From NCBI GenBank assembly GCA_030142905.1, contig JASJOG010000021.1:1082001-1146000 (forward strand): a stretch of DNA of 64,000 nt. The letters are read 5' to 3'. This document shows positions 34,201-44,775 of this stretch, piece by piece. The stretch is from Heliopora coerulea. Lineage: Eukaryota > Cnidaria > Anthozoa > Scleralcyonacea > Helioporidae. Positions within the stretch are counted from its first letter, which is position 1. Every line of letters begins with the position of its first letter. The position numbers were made by a program, and so were the translations under genes. The notes below the pieces were generated by a model, which saw only the letters and a list, made by a program, of their open reading frames with translations, had not been told where the DNA came from and ran no database searches.

Positions 34201-37200
34201 TTATTGGAGTTTCTCTTAATATTTATGTGTACAAGGCCTCCGGTGATATTTTTCAAATTTTCATTTGGTATATATTTTCTAGAAATGGAGTGAATTTATG
34301 AGCATGAAGGAAGAAGAACAAGAGAAGTATCTGAAGGGTTTGTCAGGTGTTTCTGTTGGTAAATGTTCGTCGATGTCGCAAAGTATCACCGGGAATACTT
34401 TTAACGGCTCAGGTAAATGCGTCATATAGGTATGTTGGATAATATATAAGTACATGTCACTAAGAGTAACGCGTCAACTGTTGGAATTAGGATTAGGGTT
34501 ACGATTAGAGTTAGGATTAGGGTTAAGATCTTAATCTTAACCCGAATCCTAATCCTAACCATAACATTCAGGATAATTATGAATCTTAGAACCATTGAAA
34601 TTTCAAGATTGTCCTCAATCTTAGGTGAGAAGATATCAAGTAAATAAAATATTTAATTTTCCAGTCCCAGTCTCCACACGGTTACCTGGTCTCAGTGGTT
34701 ACGTTCTAGTGCCGACCCCTTTTAACGTGCTAGTTAAGTGTGTTATCATTGCAGCCAGCGGACACTTAAGTCAGTTATTAATCACTGAACTCTGTTATAA
34801 CTGGAAGGCAGATTGCCGCCCAAAATTTAAGCCAAGAATGGTGGACATGAAGACCTATTTGGATATCAGTTTCAGTTCCTTGCGTGGTCATGTGGACGTT
34901 GATGACTCTATTGTTTTCTGAAACTGACGTCAAAAAAGTTCTTCTGGCACTAGGCAAGTGCCATGTCTTCACTAGGACCACGTATTTTTTCCTTCTATTC
35001 GGTTGTACACGATTTCTGCGCGATATGAAATCCGGCAATGTCGGTTATTGTTTGGCTTCGCTTTTTAACCTGTTGTCATCTTCCCGGGATCCTGGCTGAA
35101 AATGAAATGGTATTCTATGTATGTTAAAATTATACGAAATTTCAAGTCGTCAACTAAGTTTTTTTAAGACTGCCGCATGTTGTATAAATCAATTTACCAC
35201 AATGATGCGTCTTGGGTAAACAAGACTAAATTGCAAAGGAATGGCTAACATCTATTCATGAGTGAAATGTTTCCTTTGAAACTGAATCAAATGGTCAAGT
35301 ATTCCGTTTCACCTTAGTCCAGGGCTTATTGCTGAATAACAAGCCTGGGAGGTCTTAAAATGACTTAATGCTAAATAACAAATCTTTTGCAAAGCTAATT
35401 TTCCTGAAAAGTCGCATCTCTACTGTACCATTTAGTTGTGTATGAAAAACTCCCATTTATTTTTTTCTAGTTGTACAAAATGCCGCTAAGTGTTTTCAAA
35501 AGATTGATAAAAGGATTAAAACAACTTTGAAGAGTAGAAAAGTCTCCATGGTAAGGCTTTCATTCCTTTCAATCACAAACCTAAATATTTAATACTGAAG
35601 TATTTGTAACATCAAAAATGAAGTGCTACGTAGGCAGTTCTGAATCGGGGTAGATAAATTGCAAAGGTAGTACTCTGCCAAAAACTAAGAGAACGAGGTT
35701 AATGACGTTTCGAGTGAAGACCCTTCATATTCACGAAACGTCATTACCTTGTTCTTTGTTTTATATGACACAAAATATCAGTTTATAGACAGAAATTTAA
35801 TGCCCTTTGTAGTTTGAATAAATACTTGTGAAAGATCTCATTTCAAATCAACGAACTTTTTCAAAACAGTTTTCCCGTTGCGGTTCTTCTCTTACTGTGG
35901 CTCATTGTTTTGATTCTTTGTTGGTGGTAACAAGTTTCAGCCTGCAAGGGCAAAAATGGTCATACAAGAAATAAAGTATCCTAATTTTCAGCATTTGAGT
36001 GAAACAATAAATCATCGACATTGCAATGAACCTTGTGACGTTAGCTTTATTTTCTGGTTGGCAATGAGCCTTCCAGTTCTAATACAATTGAGTGTTACCT
36101 TGTAGCAAATGTTTGATATCTTACATACCATGCACATGTGAGGACGGACGGTTTGCAGGTTCCCACCATCATTTCCGCTACCTGTCGTGTTTTTAACATT
36201 CTGATGTCTTCATGACTGTCTACGATATTCAAACTACTTCTCATGCATTAGAGCTAATAAACAATTATTGGATGAGGCTGATCATGATATCAAGAATTAT
36301 CCAGACCGAGGTCAATGTTATCTGCCGAATCCGAAGGCTGAGGCTGATAACATTGACCTCGGTCTGGATAATTCTTGATATTAAGCGTAAGTCGAATACA
36401 ATAATTGTTTTATTATACATTCAAAACAGCGATAGATGCAAGAAAACATTTGCAGTAAAAAGACTCGTGTGATTAGCTTTTCAAACTGCTGCAGGCCATT
36501 TTTGCTGTTTTGTAATTTTCGTGGCCTTGAGGTGGTTACATCATCGGCGTCCAATAGTTTTTTTTTGGACAGCTCCGTCGAATAATTCACGATATTCGGT
36601 GGAAAAGATATCACGGCTTCCGGACGTTGAGAATTAACTGGTGAATGTCGACCAATAAGAAACAAGAATAAAGTTTGAATGTATAATAATAGTGATATAT
36701 ATATCACTATATAATCTGAATTTTATATATATAATTATATATAATCTGAATTTTCTACTACTACTTTTAGTGAACTACAGTATTGCTAATTAACTAATGA
36801 CGTAACTTCTTATTTATAGTAATATTGGATGATTTTTCGAGAACAATGTATTAAGTAATGCTATTTAATAACTTATTTTCCCGACACGCGTAACACATTA
36901 CATACCATATTTATGATAATATATTTTAAAAATTGTAAAGGAAATTTAGTTTTCCAATCGTGATTCCTTTAACGTTTGCCTCTAAACTAACAGTGAAAGC
37001 TCCGAACAACTGGTTACCCGCTGTTGATTGAAGTTAACAGGCAATGTTCTCTCTAGTTGAACTTATGATCTTTATAAGTAAGATACCCTTCCAGCTGTGT
37101 TCCTAGCACGATGTTTCTAGTGGCAGGTTTATTACTTCCTTGATTTTAAACTTCTGTAATTTATAACTTAATTAACTTAATTTAACTACTTGCTTTCTTT

Positions 37201-40200
37201 AATTTAAGGCTGGTTTGAAGTATTTCGAAGAAGAGGTTTTGTCGTTCTTTATTCACGTCGATGAAGCCGTACTGGTCTCTCTGATTCCTTCAAGGTCAGC
37301 TTTCCAAAAAGTACCATGATTGAAAGCTATTAATCCCTTCTCAAAACTAATGATTTTCGTTTTGCCTTGTAGTATGGACAGGTTGTTAATTCACGGGATA
37401 TGCCAATACATGAACCTCACTTCATCAAGTAAGTGCAGTGTGGTAAGACTTACCTGGAATAGAGATCGGTAAGCAGTGTTTTCGTGCAGTGTTGAAAATT
37501 CTTGACTCGCTAATCAAACATCCGATTAGATTTTTGAAAATATCCCAAAAGTTCAAAATAACTTTGCTAGTGCATTATCACAAAAGTGCACAAGTGGAAC
37601 TGAACATCGCTATCCTGCCTTGGAATTATGCATGTATCTTGAAAAAGGCCGAATTTGTCGGACAAAACTACGACTTTTTTAGTCTTATCTTGATCTGCTG
37701 AACATGTAGTTATTTCTCACAGCCTGTGTCGTCTTGATATGAATGGTTATTCACAAAATGCACGAGGGAGCTTCGTGTTACTTCGGAGAATACCTGTACG
37801 CTTGCCTGGCTCAAGTAACCCAAAAACGTATTCTAAGTCCCAGACAGGTATCGAACCCACAACTGATGACCTGTGAGACCCTGTAACCCATTGGGCTGCT
37901 AGGACTCAAATGGACAGCTGAGTTGTTGGTTTGGGTGAGGTGCTGCCTACGTGGTAGCCATGACATGCAACGCCGTCAAGAGCCAAAGCGGGCCCCGGGT
38001 CCAAATTTGAATGCGGGCCTCTCCAAGCCTCCAATATTTTTAGTTCTAACGGCGTTATCGTGAAGTAAATAACTAAATGGAAGCTATCGCATCTTCATTA
38101 TTTTAAAGATGTAAAAAAATCTCTTCACCTAAAATTTATGAATTTATTCACCTAAAATATGTTTGAATGTTACGTTCTACAAAAAGTGAAGTACTAAAAG
38201 TACAAAAAGCAAATAATATAGCCTCTGATAATGTACGAGAGCCTCTCTTTTCTTCATTCACATGTGGCTGCATCTCTTGCCTTTTTTGGGCACCGGATTT
38301 ATGTTGGTAAGAGGACATCACTCAATCACTGATCACATCAAATTGCAGGATTTCCGTATTCGGACCGCTTGCTGCCACAGCCATATAATAATAGTCAGAT
38401 ACTTTCTGATTACTTTTTACTACCGAATTCAAAGTGTCTCGTGTTTTGAATGCTGATTGCCAAATAAGCCGATACATGTTCAAATTTTATGCCATTACTT
38501 TATGTGGAGTTTATCAGATTTCTAAGTCGTCCGTTTAGAATTTTCAATTGAGCACATAAACGTTGAGATCTAGGCTCAGAACTGTGTGCAAAAACAGAAA
38601 TGCAAACTTTGTTCGCTCAGGTGGAAAGGCTTAAACATGCCGCACAGGTGGTTTATTAATCATCTATACTCTTATCTTTCGCCGAGTTCTGGCGAGTGTA
38701 TTTCCCAAGTTGCGTTGCATTCAATTTAGATGGTTTTTGGCATGGAATAGGTAAGGGGTTAGAGGAATAGATGGCTACTTCGAGCATTGCCTAGCCAGGT
38801 GAACAAAAAACCTGACCACTTGAGGGATTTAAACCCATGATAAATTCGAATAGCAAGAACTAGTTGTGGTTAAATGTTCTGTCGATTAGATAATTTTACT
38901 GCCCAAGTTTAACGTTTAACGGCTCAGCTAACTTCAACTAACCTGGGCACAGTCCGTCTTGACGTTGTACTTTCTCCGGATTACCAGGTGCATCATGATC
39001 CTTTAAAACGTAAAAAGTCGATGGCGAACGATCACGTCAAAGTGTCCTTGACGTGAATAAAGGGTCCAACTAAATGACCTTTGCTTTGCCTCTTTAGGGC
39101 TATTTATACGATGGAAGTAATACGCACCTTGCTTAGGACGTGGACCGGCAAATTTATATACGAGGATGGTGGCCCAAAATATGTTCAACACGACTTACGT
39201 GAGACGTGAACGTTATTTTAGAATTATTTATTGGAAGATTTTAGTGCTTTGTATAAGGCATGTCTTATTTCCTACATATAAACGGTCCTAATATGGAAAT
39301 ACTGTACAGGTTTAGCTAGTTTGGAGGGCGACGGTGATAAAAAAAAATGAAGTGCTTCCTACACCTAAAATGATCTTGAAAGGACCTTTAAAATAATGGA
39401 GAATGGCATTTACAGTTCTTTGATTTCTATTTTAGTTCTCAAAATAATTGTTTTTTTGTAATGTGCAAATTAGGAAAATTAAGTACATGACCATGGGGAC
39501 GTTAATTCCAGCAGTTGGATATCCGTTCAAATTACTTCAAACTTCTCACATGGATACAGACTACCAAACAGAACAACACTTGATGAACATGGACAACTTT
39601 CTTTAAATAGGGTGACACATGACAGTAACTACTACTAAAAAAATTGCGGCCCTTCAAACAGGAACTAAGAAGATCAAATACAGTTGCAAAACAGCATATT
39701 CCGATACCAGACTGAGCTCGACAGCGGTGACGTCAGGTTTAACGTGTTGATACTCGCGGTCATCGTCTTGCGGTTTACTTTCTGAAATACGTAGCCAAAA
39801 CACTATTTCTTGTAATTTTAAACCACAATAAATCCTAAAAGTACACAACCACCTCACATTTCGTGTATTCTTATTCCGAAATAGTCCCAAAAGAGAGCGC
39901 CAATGAAATCCTTTCAGCTATTTAAATCAACAGTTCTCCATTCCTAGTGTTAACGTCTTTGTAAGATTGTGTAAAAGTTCTCCATGAACGTCGTGTCTAA
40001 AGCAACGCCATCATCGGGCATACTGTTGGGTCTGGAGACCAAAAAATGTTGATTTCCTTTGTTTTGGAGGAAAAATTTGGTTACGAACACTTGAATATCG
40101 CGTCGTGTTTGCTACAACTCTTATCAATTACAGGTGGGCGTAACATCTGATGTATAAGCGTGCTTGGCGTTCGTCGACAACCCTATCCCTAACACCTGAA

Positions 40201-41086
40201 AAGGTTGTGGAAGGGATAATCCACATCTGACCGTACACTAACTGAAATTGAAGTCTACCTGTATGGCAGGTAATTCCAGCACTGCTGTAGGAATCGTTTA
40301 TCGCTAGAGGCCTTACGAAAAAGTTTAAATGAATTTTCAAGTGACCAAGCCCCGTTCACCTGCTGTACATAAACTGTTGGTCACGGAGAAAGCTTGGCTT
40401 TTTTTTTGTGCGTGGTATTGCACTCTGGAGAGTAAGCAATATTGAATTTGAGGAATGTGCATGGCTGGAATTTTTACAATTTTTAACAGGAGTGTAGGAG
40501 TTTGAGGATAAGCTTGTTCGGGTTCCAAACACGTATAGAGCTGGGAGATTGAAGATATGCTTATGCAGGTTCTAAACGTGTGTGGGGTTGGGCGTTTCAC
40601 TCATATGGACAACGAGAAATTTTTTACTAAGATTTAGTCTGAAATTTGGGGAAATTCACCAGGCCGTTTCGCAAGATAGGAAATCAAATGAGATTTATGT
40701 TGATGAAATGTCAGTATCGTATTTTTCCATTTGATTCTAAACTTCGGGCCACATAATTCTCTTTTCTCACTAACTTGTCCTTCACCTTGTCATTGAGTCA
40801 CGTCTTTCCGATGCTTGCCAACCTTGATGCTCAGCCATAATTATGCAGTGTTGGAATTTTTGTAGAATTGTCCTTGGAGGAAAGCATTTTGGATAATGCT
40901 TAATAAGTCCTTTTTTGCGTTCCGTTTGAGTGGTACCAATAAAATGCCATTTCAATTATTGTGAACGAATGTTTTATTTTTTGACTTTTAGGTAGTCCAA
41001 GGCACATTATTGAAGTAGAGAACAAGAAAGATCACTTCCAGCCTCCCGTGATCCTACTTTCACAATATTTACAGCGTATAAGATAG
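22146..41086 (+). CDS. R3HDM4: R3HDM4-like R3H-domain protein gene (spliced, gene span)
   Basis: A multi-exon gene read from splice sites and matching phases: tentative first exon 22146-22216, then about 27804-27965, 30962-31080, 34283-34412, 35471-35550, 37209-37294, 37373-37428 and 40992-41086. From the second exon on, every junction is in phase. The product matches human R3HDM4 along its length: ENSVFLSNLIE (human ENTQYLLTLLE), KWSEFMSMKEEEQEKYL (human VWNDFMNRSGEEQERVL), KCFQKIDKRIKTTLKSRKVSM, then the R3H domain with DRLLIHGICQYMNL, in which R and H are separated by three residues. R3H domains bind single-stranded nucleic acid; the role of R3HDM4 is not well known. Intron 1 is long, CpG-depleted and full of transposons. 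The 3' end converges on a minus-strand gene at 45.4 kb. Confidence 0.85.
23298..24110. mobile_element. Non-autonomous TIR element carrying a NALCN 3'-end fragment
   Basis: The left end CAGTGAACTCCCTCTAAGAC and the right end (inverse complement CAGTGAACTCCCTCTGAACA) form terminal inverted repeats of about 28 bp. TA precedes the left end and TT follows the right, which may be a mutated TA target duplication of mariner type. Inside, 23353-23553 is the second copy of the NALCN 3' end. The rest has no recognised transposase. Confidence 0.65.
23353..23553 (-). repeat. Duplicated segment copy 2 of NALCN 3' end
   Basis: Matches 16262-16471 with about a dozen differences and a T-tract length change. 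Six of the seven CpGs of copy 1 are TG or CA here; the one kept is in AAGCGGTC. Homology stops at CAGCTG. There is no poly(A) tract next to it, so it is not a simple processed retrocopy. Confidence 0.85.
24617..25172 (+). mobile_element. TIR element family A, copy 1 (CpG-decayed)
   Basis: Ends GTGTAACCAG and CTGGCTACAC are imperfect inverted repeats. Full-length match, in reverse orientation, to 31758-32286. This copy contains one CpG, the other about 25. No coding capacity; a short A-rich stretch (AAAAAAACAAAACAAAA) is shared by both copies. Confidence 0.8.
25377..25745 (+). pseudogene. Non-LTR retrotransposon (LINE) ORF2 C-terminal end
   Basis: The frame LHYMLIYPYLYYCNIVWAST then YPSNLHRLSLLQKCVARV is the segment after the reverse transcriptase catalytic core in CR1/Jockey/L2-type LINEs. 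A later block, IKGPIFWNSLNSSIKSLNSL then YVFKFHLKLYLL and a stop, is the usual extreme C-terminus. Frame breaks in between and loss of the catalytic core make it a 5'-truncated dead copy, as is typical for LINEs. Confidence 0.8.
26200..27750. other. CpG-poor intron sequence, nothing recognised
   Basis: Part of R3HDM4 intron 1. No transposon protein, RNA gene or convincing additional exon was seen, although a missing exon may hide between 22.2 and 27.7 kb. Confidence 0.45.
27804..27965 (+). CDS. R3HDM4: R3HDM4-like exon 2
   Basis: The frame VDDDTGADVVLIPPIDQRSS continues to RGCKNSRKYEN and a donor T/GTAGGT in phase 1. Possible acceptors in the same frame are at 27756, 27765 and 27804; the last has the best pyrimidine tract (ATTTCCAG). 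The end matches human GRKSLQRLEN. Its few CpGs contrast with the CpG-poor flanks. Confidence 0.7.
28424..28612 (+). repeat. Tandem repeat, about four diverged units with GATACCCACT core
   Basis: Units contain GGGAGATACCCACT, a hairpin CCACTNNATGTGG and a CTCATG-TAA tail, spaced about 45-65 bp. The array lies just right of the CpG-poor domain in R3HDM4 intron 2. No coding potential. Confidence 0.7.
29246..29290 (+). repeat. 14-bp tandem repeat (ACTACGAAAAACAA), about three copies
   Basis: Three near-identical successive copies of a 14-bp unit. Simple repeat in R3HDM4 intron 2. Confidence 0.85.
29487..29640 (+). mobile_element. MITE family B, copy 1 (CAACCCTTTAAC ends)
   Basis: Begins CAACCCTTTAACGCTCAAAT and ends CAGGGTTAGAGTG, so the termini are inverse. 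The interior (CTATTGAA..T..TCATGC.TCCAATTT then TACATTA.ATGGT) is shared with 60779-60926. About 150 bp, no coding capacity. Confidence 0.65.
30962..31080 (+). CDS. R3HDM4: R3HDM4-like exon 3
   Basis: Acceptor ATTTTCAG, then VFLSNLIEPCEFDDLDITDF and on to EDESRMN, with donor AAT/GTAAGT in phase 0. Joined to exon 2 it restores YENSVFLSNLIE, the strongest support for the exon 2 donor. Confidence 0.85.
31758..32286 (-). mobile_element. TIR element family A, copy 2 (CpG-rich)
   Basis: Reverse-oriented full-length counterpart of 24617-25172 with terminal GTGCAGCCGG and CTGGCTACGC. It keeps about 25 CpGs where copy 1 mostly has TG or CA. Lies in R3HDM4 intron 3, outside the CpG-poor domain. Confidence 0.8.
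33600..33700 (-). repeat. Dispersed hairpin repeat with CTGATGA core
   Basis: On the minus strand: CTCTGATGATGTTGC, a 7-nt loop ACGAGTA, then GCAACAAAACGTTAGAG. A perfect 5-bp stem GTTGC/GCAAC is enclosed by CTCT and AGAG. Related to the copies near 10.1, 10.9 and 4.75 kb. Confidence 0.6.
34283..34412 (+). CDS. R3HDM4: R3HDM4-like exon 4
   Basis: Acceptor TTTTCTAG, peptide KWSEFMSMKEEEQEKYLKGL and on to TFNGS, donor CAG/GTAAAT in phase 1. The start aligns with the conserved W-x-x-FM-x(4)-EEQE block of R3HDM4. Confidence 0.88.
34485..34562. repeat. Inverted interstitial telomere-like repeat
   Basis: Degenerate hexamers TTAGGA, TTAGGG, TTACGA and TTAGAG run rightwards to TTAAGATC, where they flip to TTAACCCGAATCCTAATCCT. 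The TTAGGG-type strand meets its complement head to head. Short (about 78 bp) and mutated; in R3HDM4 intron 4. Confidence 0.75.
35471..35550 (+). CDS. R3HDM4: R3HDM4-like exon 5
   Basis: Acceptor TTTTTTCTAG, peptide VQNAAKCFQKIDKRIKTTLK then SRKVSM, donor ATG/GTAAGG in phase 0. Aligns with human [21 protein letters not shown]. Confidence 0.88.
35628..35760 (+). repeat. Dispersed repeat with GACGTTTCG palindrome
   Basis: Contains GTGCTACGTAGGCAGTTC, a form of the tail seen at 4.83 and 11.07 kb, then TGACGTTTCG and its inverse CGAAACGTCA about 20 nt later. Same dispersed family as at 4.7 and 10.9 kb; in R3HDM4 intron 5. Confidence 0.55.
36287..36381. repeat. Perfect 36-bp inverted repeat with 23-nt loop
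   Basis: Arms 36287-36322 and 36346-36381 are exact inverse complements (ATATCAAGAATTATCCAGAC and on to GTTATC). A transcript would form a 36-bp hairpin. In R3HDM4 intron 5; no mature RNA can be inferred from sequence alone. Confidence 0.9.
37209..37294 (+). CDS. R3HDM4: R3HDM4-like exon 6 (start of R3H domain)
   Basis: Acceptor TTTAATTTAAG, peptide AGLKYFEEEVLSFFIHVDEA then VLVSLIPS, donor AAG/GTCAGC in phase 2. Corresponds to the first part of the R3H fold in R3HDM4. Confidence 0.88.
37373..37428 (+). CDS. R3HDM4: R3HDM4-like exon 7 (R3H signature)
   Basis: Acceptor GCCTTGTAG, peptide MDRLLIHGICQYMNLTSS, donor CAA/GTAAGT in phase 1. It carries the R-x3-H signature (RLLIH) followed by the conserved CQYM-x-L. 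Confidence 0.9.
37836..37916 (-). pseudogene. tRNA-like relic
   Basis: Minus-strand acceptor strands AGTCCTA and TGGGACT pair over seven positions with one wobble, and GTGGGTTCGATACCTG gives a B box and T arm. At 81 nt, with no clean anticodon arm, it is a dead tRNA copy or SINE head rather than a functional tRNA. In R3HDM4 intron 7. Confidence 0.5.
38000..40985. other. R3HDM4 intron 7 interior, nothing recognised
   Basis: Ordinary CpG density, no transposon protein, no RNA gene and no additional exon seen. Confidence 0.5.
40992..41086 (+). CDS. R3HDM4: R3HDM4-like exon 8 (terminal)
   Basis: Acceptor TGACTTTTAG, peptide SPRHIIEVENKKDHFQPPVI then LLSQYLQRIR and stop TAG. It matches the human tail pattern LPPGLLLSAYLEQ. 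No AATAAA was seen in the following 300 bp. Confidence 0.88.
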
Positions 41087-43140
41087 CAAACATTTAGGAT
41101 CTCACAAAACATTTTCACGAGGTTATTGCGCTGCCTGAAAGTCCAGGGATGGCCGAGATTTTTTTGGATCCTCAGAAAATTCCTGGATTTGATGCTGAAT
41201 CCTGGGCTAGGTTGTCAGAAATTCGAGTAACTTAGCCCCGGATTAGTGAAAATTTTGCGGACAGATTCTGAACATACTGCTGAGGAAAGTTGTAACTTTC
41301 GTTGAAAGACTTGGTGAATTCCGAAAGGGTTTATGTTACGCAATTCAAGCTTGACTGGTCTAGCAAAATGTCCAGAACTAAGACAGCAGAATGAGTTGTA
41401 TTCGTGGGTCAGCGCTAATCATTATCTGAACAACTGGGGCTTGGAAATTGAAATATAATCTTTTAAGCAGTCCCTATTTTTGAACAGTTAATCAGAGCTA
41501 CTCAAAAGCTTTAAGTACGATTTAGTGCTAATCGAATTTTTTGAGTTAAAAATACCGTTGTAAAACGCCTGGAAAAAGGCTGCAAAAGTCCAGAAAAACC
41601 CTAGAATTTGAAATTTTGATCATGTATGAACACTGTTTTTAATCTATTGTAGGCGCAGAACACATTACATTAGCAATACGGTGCGTTCGATGTATCAAAA
41701 TTGTTAACTGGATACGAAGATAAACGGGACCAAAATATAAAATTTTTAAGTTCTCTTTCGCTGTGATTTGCAGTGAACGACCCTTAGACGAAGGAAACTC
41801 TACAAAGTGTTATGTCTGTCATAACCTTAAGTTCGTGTTAAGACAATTTTCTACTTAATAATGTTGTACTGATACGCAGCGTAACGATTCGGTGAGCATG
41901 CTCGGTTGTTTTAACAATGAATCAACTTAGTAAGTACGCATTCTTGTTGGTACGTTAAGTTGTGGGAGTACGCATTCATGTGGAAAAGGGCTATAAAATA
42001 TGCCTTAAATCGAACGTGGCCTATTGTTTTTTTGTTTTTTTTTACAAAATGTAAATATTAACTAAATTACCGAATTTGAGAAAGCAAACGTACTATTCAT
42101 ACTTGCTTTCAGTCTTGTCAGTTTTATGACACACTGATTTTTAATAATTATACTTTGAAATGTTTCAGTCTGTGTGTAGTTAATCTAGAGCACTTACCTG
42201 CTAAGCGATGGAAGTGTATAAAATTAAACGAGGGGCCTATTGCTCCCCAAAAAGGGGTACGAGATTTTATTGGATTTAAAAAATCCCAATAATTTTTTGC
42301 CCGATCTTTGTATATTATTAACAAGTTTCAAAGATTTTTCCTCCTCCTATTTCTTCTCGATTTCTCGTCTTACTAAATCTTGTTTTATCGCAAATTTATT
42401 TATAGTTATTTCCTGTCATTTTTTGGCCTAACAAGTGATTTAAGGATGATTTCTTACATATATATAAAACAAGTATATTAAAAAATAATCGCTAAAAAGT
42501 TTTTCAAAAAAATTTCTTTCGGAAACAGTTTCAGGACTATTTTTCAGAGTGAGTAATTGGTCAGACAGTGGGGTTTATGTTGTGATCGAAAGGTTTTTCT
42601 CGGAAATGATCGAAAAATGAAAAGAAACACTTCCGCATTTAGCGTGCAGACAAAATGTGTACCTGGGCGATGTTGCACGCAGTGTTTTACTGAATAAGAC
42701 TGAATGCGAAATATTGAAATAAAGATTAACATAGCAAGATTTCGAATGAAAGATCCATATGCATCGCGCGTAATTATGGGACGCAACCCCTGACTTACTG
42801 CAATCGTTTCAACGTTTCAAGTTACACTGTACTCCACGCATATTTGGAATGTACGTGGAGATTTGTACGTTCGAGATTTGGAATTTTGCTATTTCGAATT
42901 GGATTTTTAAGGATTTTTTAGATTCTTTAAGGCCTGATTTTTTTTAAGGATTGTTTTTGATTTTTGGCAAGGTGTACGAGGATTTTCTTAGTAATACGCC
43001 GGACCCTCGAAATTGAAGCACAGGATTTTATCCCAAGTTCACGAACTCGTGAGCCAATATTCCAATCATAGGTAGTAAATCGGCAACACGCACGAACCTT
43101 TATACCTGGTTACGTTTTCCATTTAACCCTTTCTGTTCGA
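41087..43140. other. Convergent intergenic region, nothing recognised
   Basis: Lies 3' of R3HDM4 and 3' of the claw-domain gene. Only short open frames. No gene or RNA supported. Confidence 0.5.
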
Positions 43141-43171
43141 ACTGGTCTTCCATTATTTTACTTCATAAATT

Positions 43172-43300
43172 AACGTGCAACGTAGGCGGGCTTTGATTGG
43201 TTATTACCCGTGTTTGCGTAATAACCAAATATATAATTACGCAAATACATAAAATTTCCCGCCTAAAATGTCGAAGTTTGTGCTGCACGTTCTGTAAAGC
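43172..43300. repeat. Short inverted-repeat element
   Basis: CGTGCAACGTAGGCGGG at the left is matched by an imperfect inverse (CCCGCCTAAAATG and on to GCTGCACG) at the right, with an internal palindrome GGTTATTACCC..GTAATAACC. A MITE-like structure. Confidence 0.5.
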
Positions 43301-43844
43301 AACGCGGAATGGTTTTTGTGTTTGAATACTGTGATTTAAACACTTGGTATATTGCTTGACTGTAGAATTAAAAAAACCAAAAACAACCAAAACAAAAAAA
43401 AAAAACGCGTTTTTTTTGCCACCACGTAGAAGTGACTTGACTTCGTTGACTAGCGGCCGGTTTTTCAAAGCACAATTACCTCTAATCCAGGATTATCAGT
43501 TAATGTTGTTTTGGTTTCGTAAGGTTTATTTTGGTTGAACAATTTAATTCGGATTTCACAGCTTAAAAACTTTTTGTATACGCTAGAAGTATGTGAAAGA
43601 AAGTTCCAAGTTTTGCCAGCAGCATGCTCAGGATTTGTCTGCAAAATTCTCGCTACTATTGGATCAAGGCTAATCAATCGATTTTGAACAACCGGGGCCA
43701 GGATTCGATCTTTTTATATACTGTACTTCTCACTGATTGGCAGTTGAACTTTAGGAGAATTGCTCACTTCATCAATGTGTTAAGAAAGTCCAAAGCTTTT
43801 CATCAGTCGGTATTTTATAAGACAAGTACCAAATGGATTTGTTT

Positions 43845-43985
43845 GTTTGGGTGCTGTGATCCAAACACTTGAGATGCTACTGGACTTGCGAACAGCTAGT
43901 AACAGTTGCCTAGCGGCTCGTGTTTTTTACGTATTTCTCAAGTCTTTCAACATCCCGTGGGTTTAATTTCAAACACGGACATCTT
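43845..43985 (+). repeat. MITE-like element with TGTTTGGATC ends, copy 2
   Basis: Reads GTGATCCAAACACTTGAGAT and continues through GCCTAGCGGCTCGTGTTTTT to TCAAACACGGAC; it matches the inverse of 3244-3400. A further degraded end lies near 43.32 kb. Confidence 0.55.
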
Positions 43986-44009
43986 TTTACAATCAGGTGA
44001 ATCATCTCA

Positions 44010-44310
44010 CACAATTTTACTCGCTTAATGGAGACTTTTGAGTAGCAGAGAGTTAACATCGCCCATCATCTTATTCTGGCAACGCCAGACGATTTTACTC
44101 GCAGAAAGGAGAACTGTGAAGGAGTCAAAAAATACTAATAAAAGCAAAATACAATAAGCTAAGCTATTCGTGTTTGTATTCTTTGTGTCGAGCAGTAATG
44201 GACCCTAAGTAGCTTCGCGAACAATACTTTGCATAACACTATGAGAGCAAGAGAAACGCCGGATGATTTTAATAAGCAGAGGGATACGGATATCAGAGGT
44301 CAAAGGGTTG
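44010..44310 (+). repeat. Dispersed repeat with CTGGC-AAC-GCCAGACGATTTTACTC motif
   Basis: The motif CCAGACGATTTTACTCGCAG near 44.09 kb and GCCGGATGATTTTAATAAGC near 44.26 kb recurs at about 24.34 kb (CCAGATGATTTTACTTTCAG) and 50.24 kb (GTCAGACGATTTTACTCGTC). Each is followed by GTCAAAGGGTT- or GAAAGGGTT-like ends. Non-autonomous family, full length not defined. Confidence 0.5.
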
Positions 44311-44775
44311 AACTATTTGATGGAGTATAAAGGTAGGTACGTAGCTGTATTAACACCATCCCTTGCGTCTCGCTGTTGGACTACGAGTCCGAATTGGATC
44401 TGTTTGATCCATTTTTATCCAGTTCAATACAATAATCTGATAAAAGGGGCAGAAAAGCCTTCCTAACGAAGCCTTGCTTTTTCACTCATCGATAGTACAC
44501 GAAAAACATCCAAATTTTCATCAACAATTGTCTCACTGTTCGAGCCCCATTCCAAAGGAAGTTCTCATTTGAAGCCCGTTTACTAAACTTGCAGGACATG
44601 TTTTACCAGGTCATAAAACGAATTGAGCTCGTAGTCTTAAATCTACTGTTCGTTTAGAAAACATCACCTCAACTATGGCTATCTGCTAAATGCAGAGGTG
44701 GAAACCACTTTGAGAAATCGGTAATTTACCGCGTTACTGAAATGATTGTTAATTGGATTCTTTTGGCGAAGTTTT

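Noticed and set aside
34625..35038. Overlapping plus and minus frames of 86-98 residues in R3HDM4 intron 4
   Set aside because: No family signature, no splice context that fits the neighbouring exons; possibly repeat-derived.
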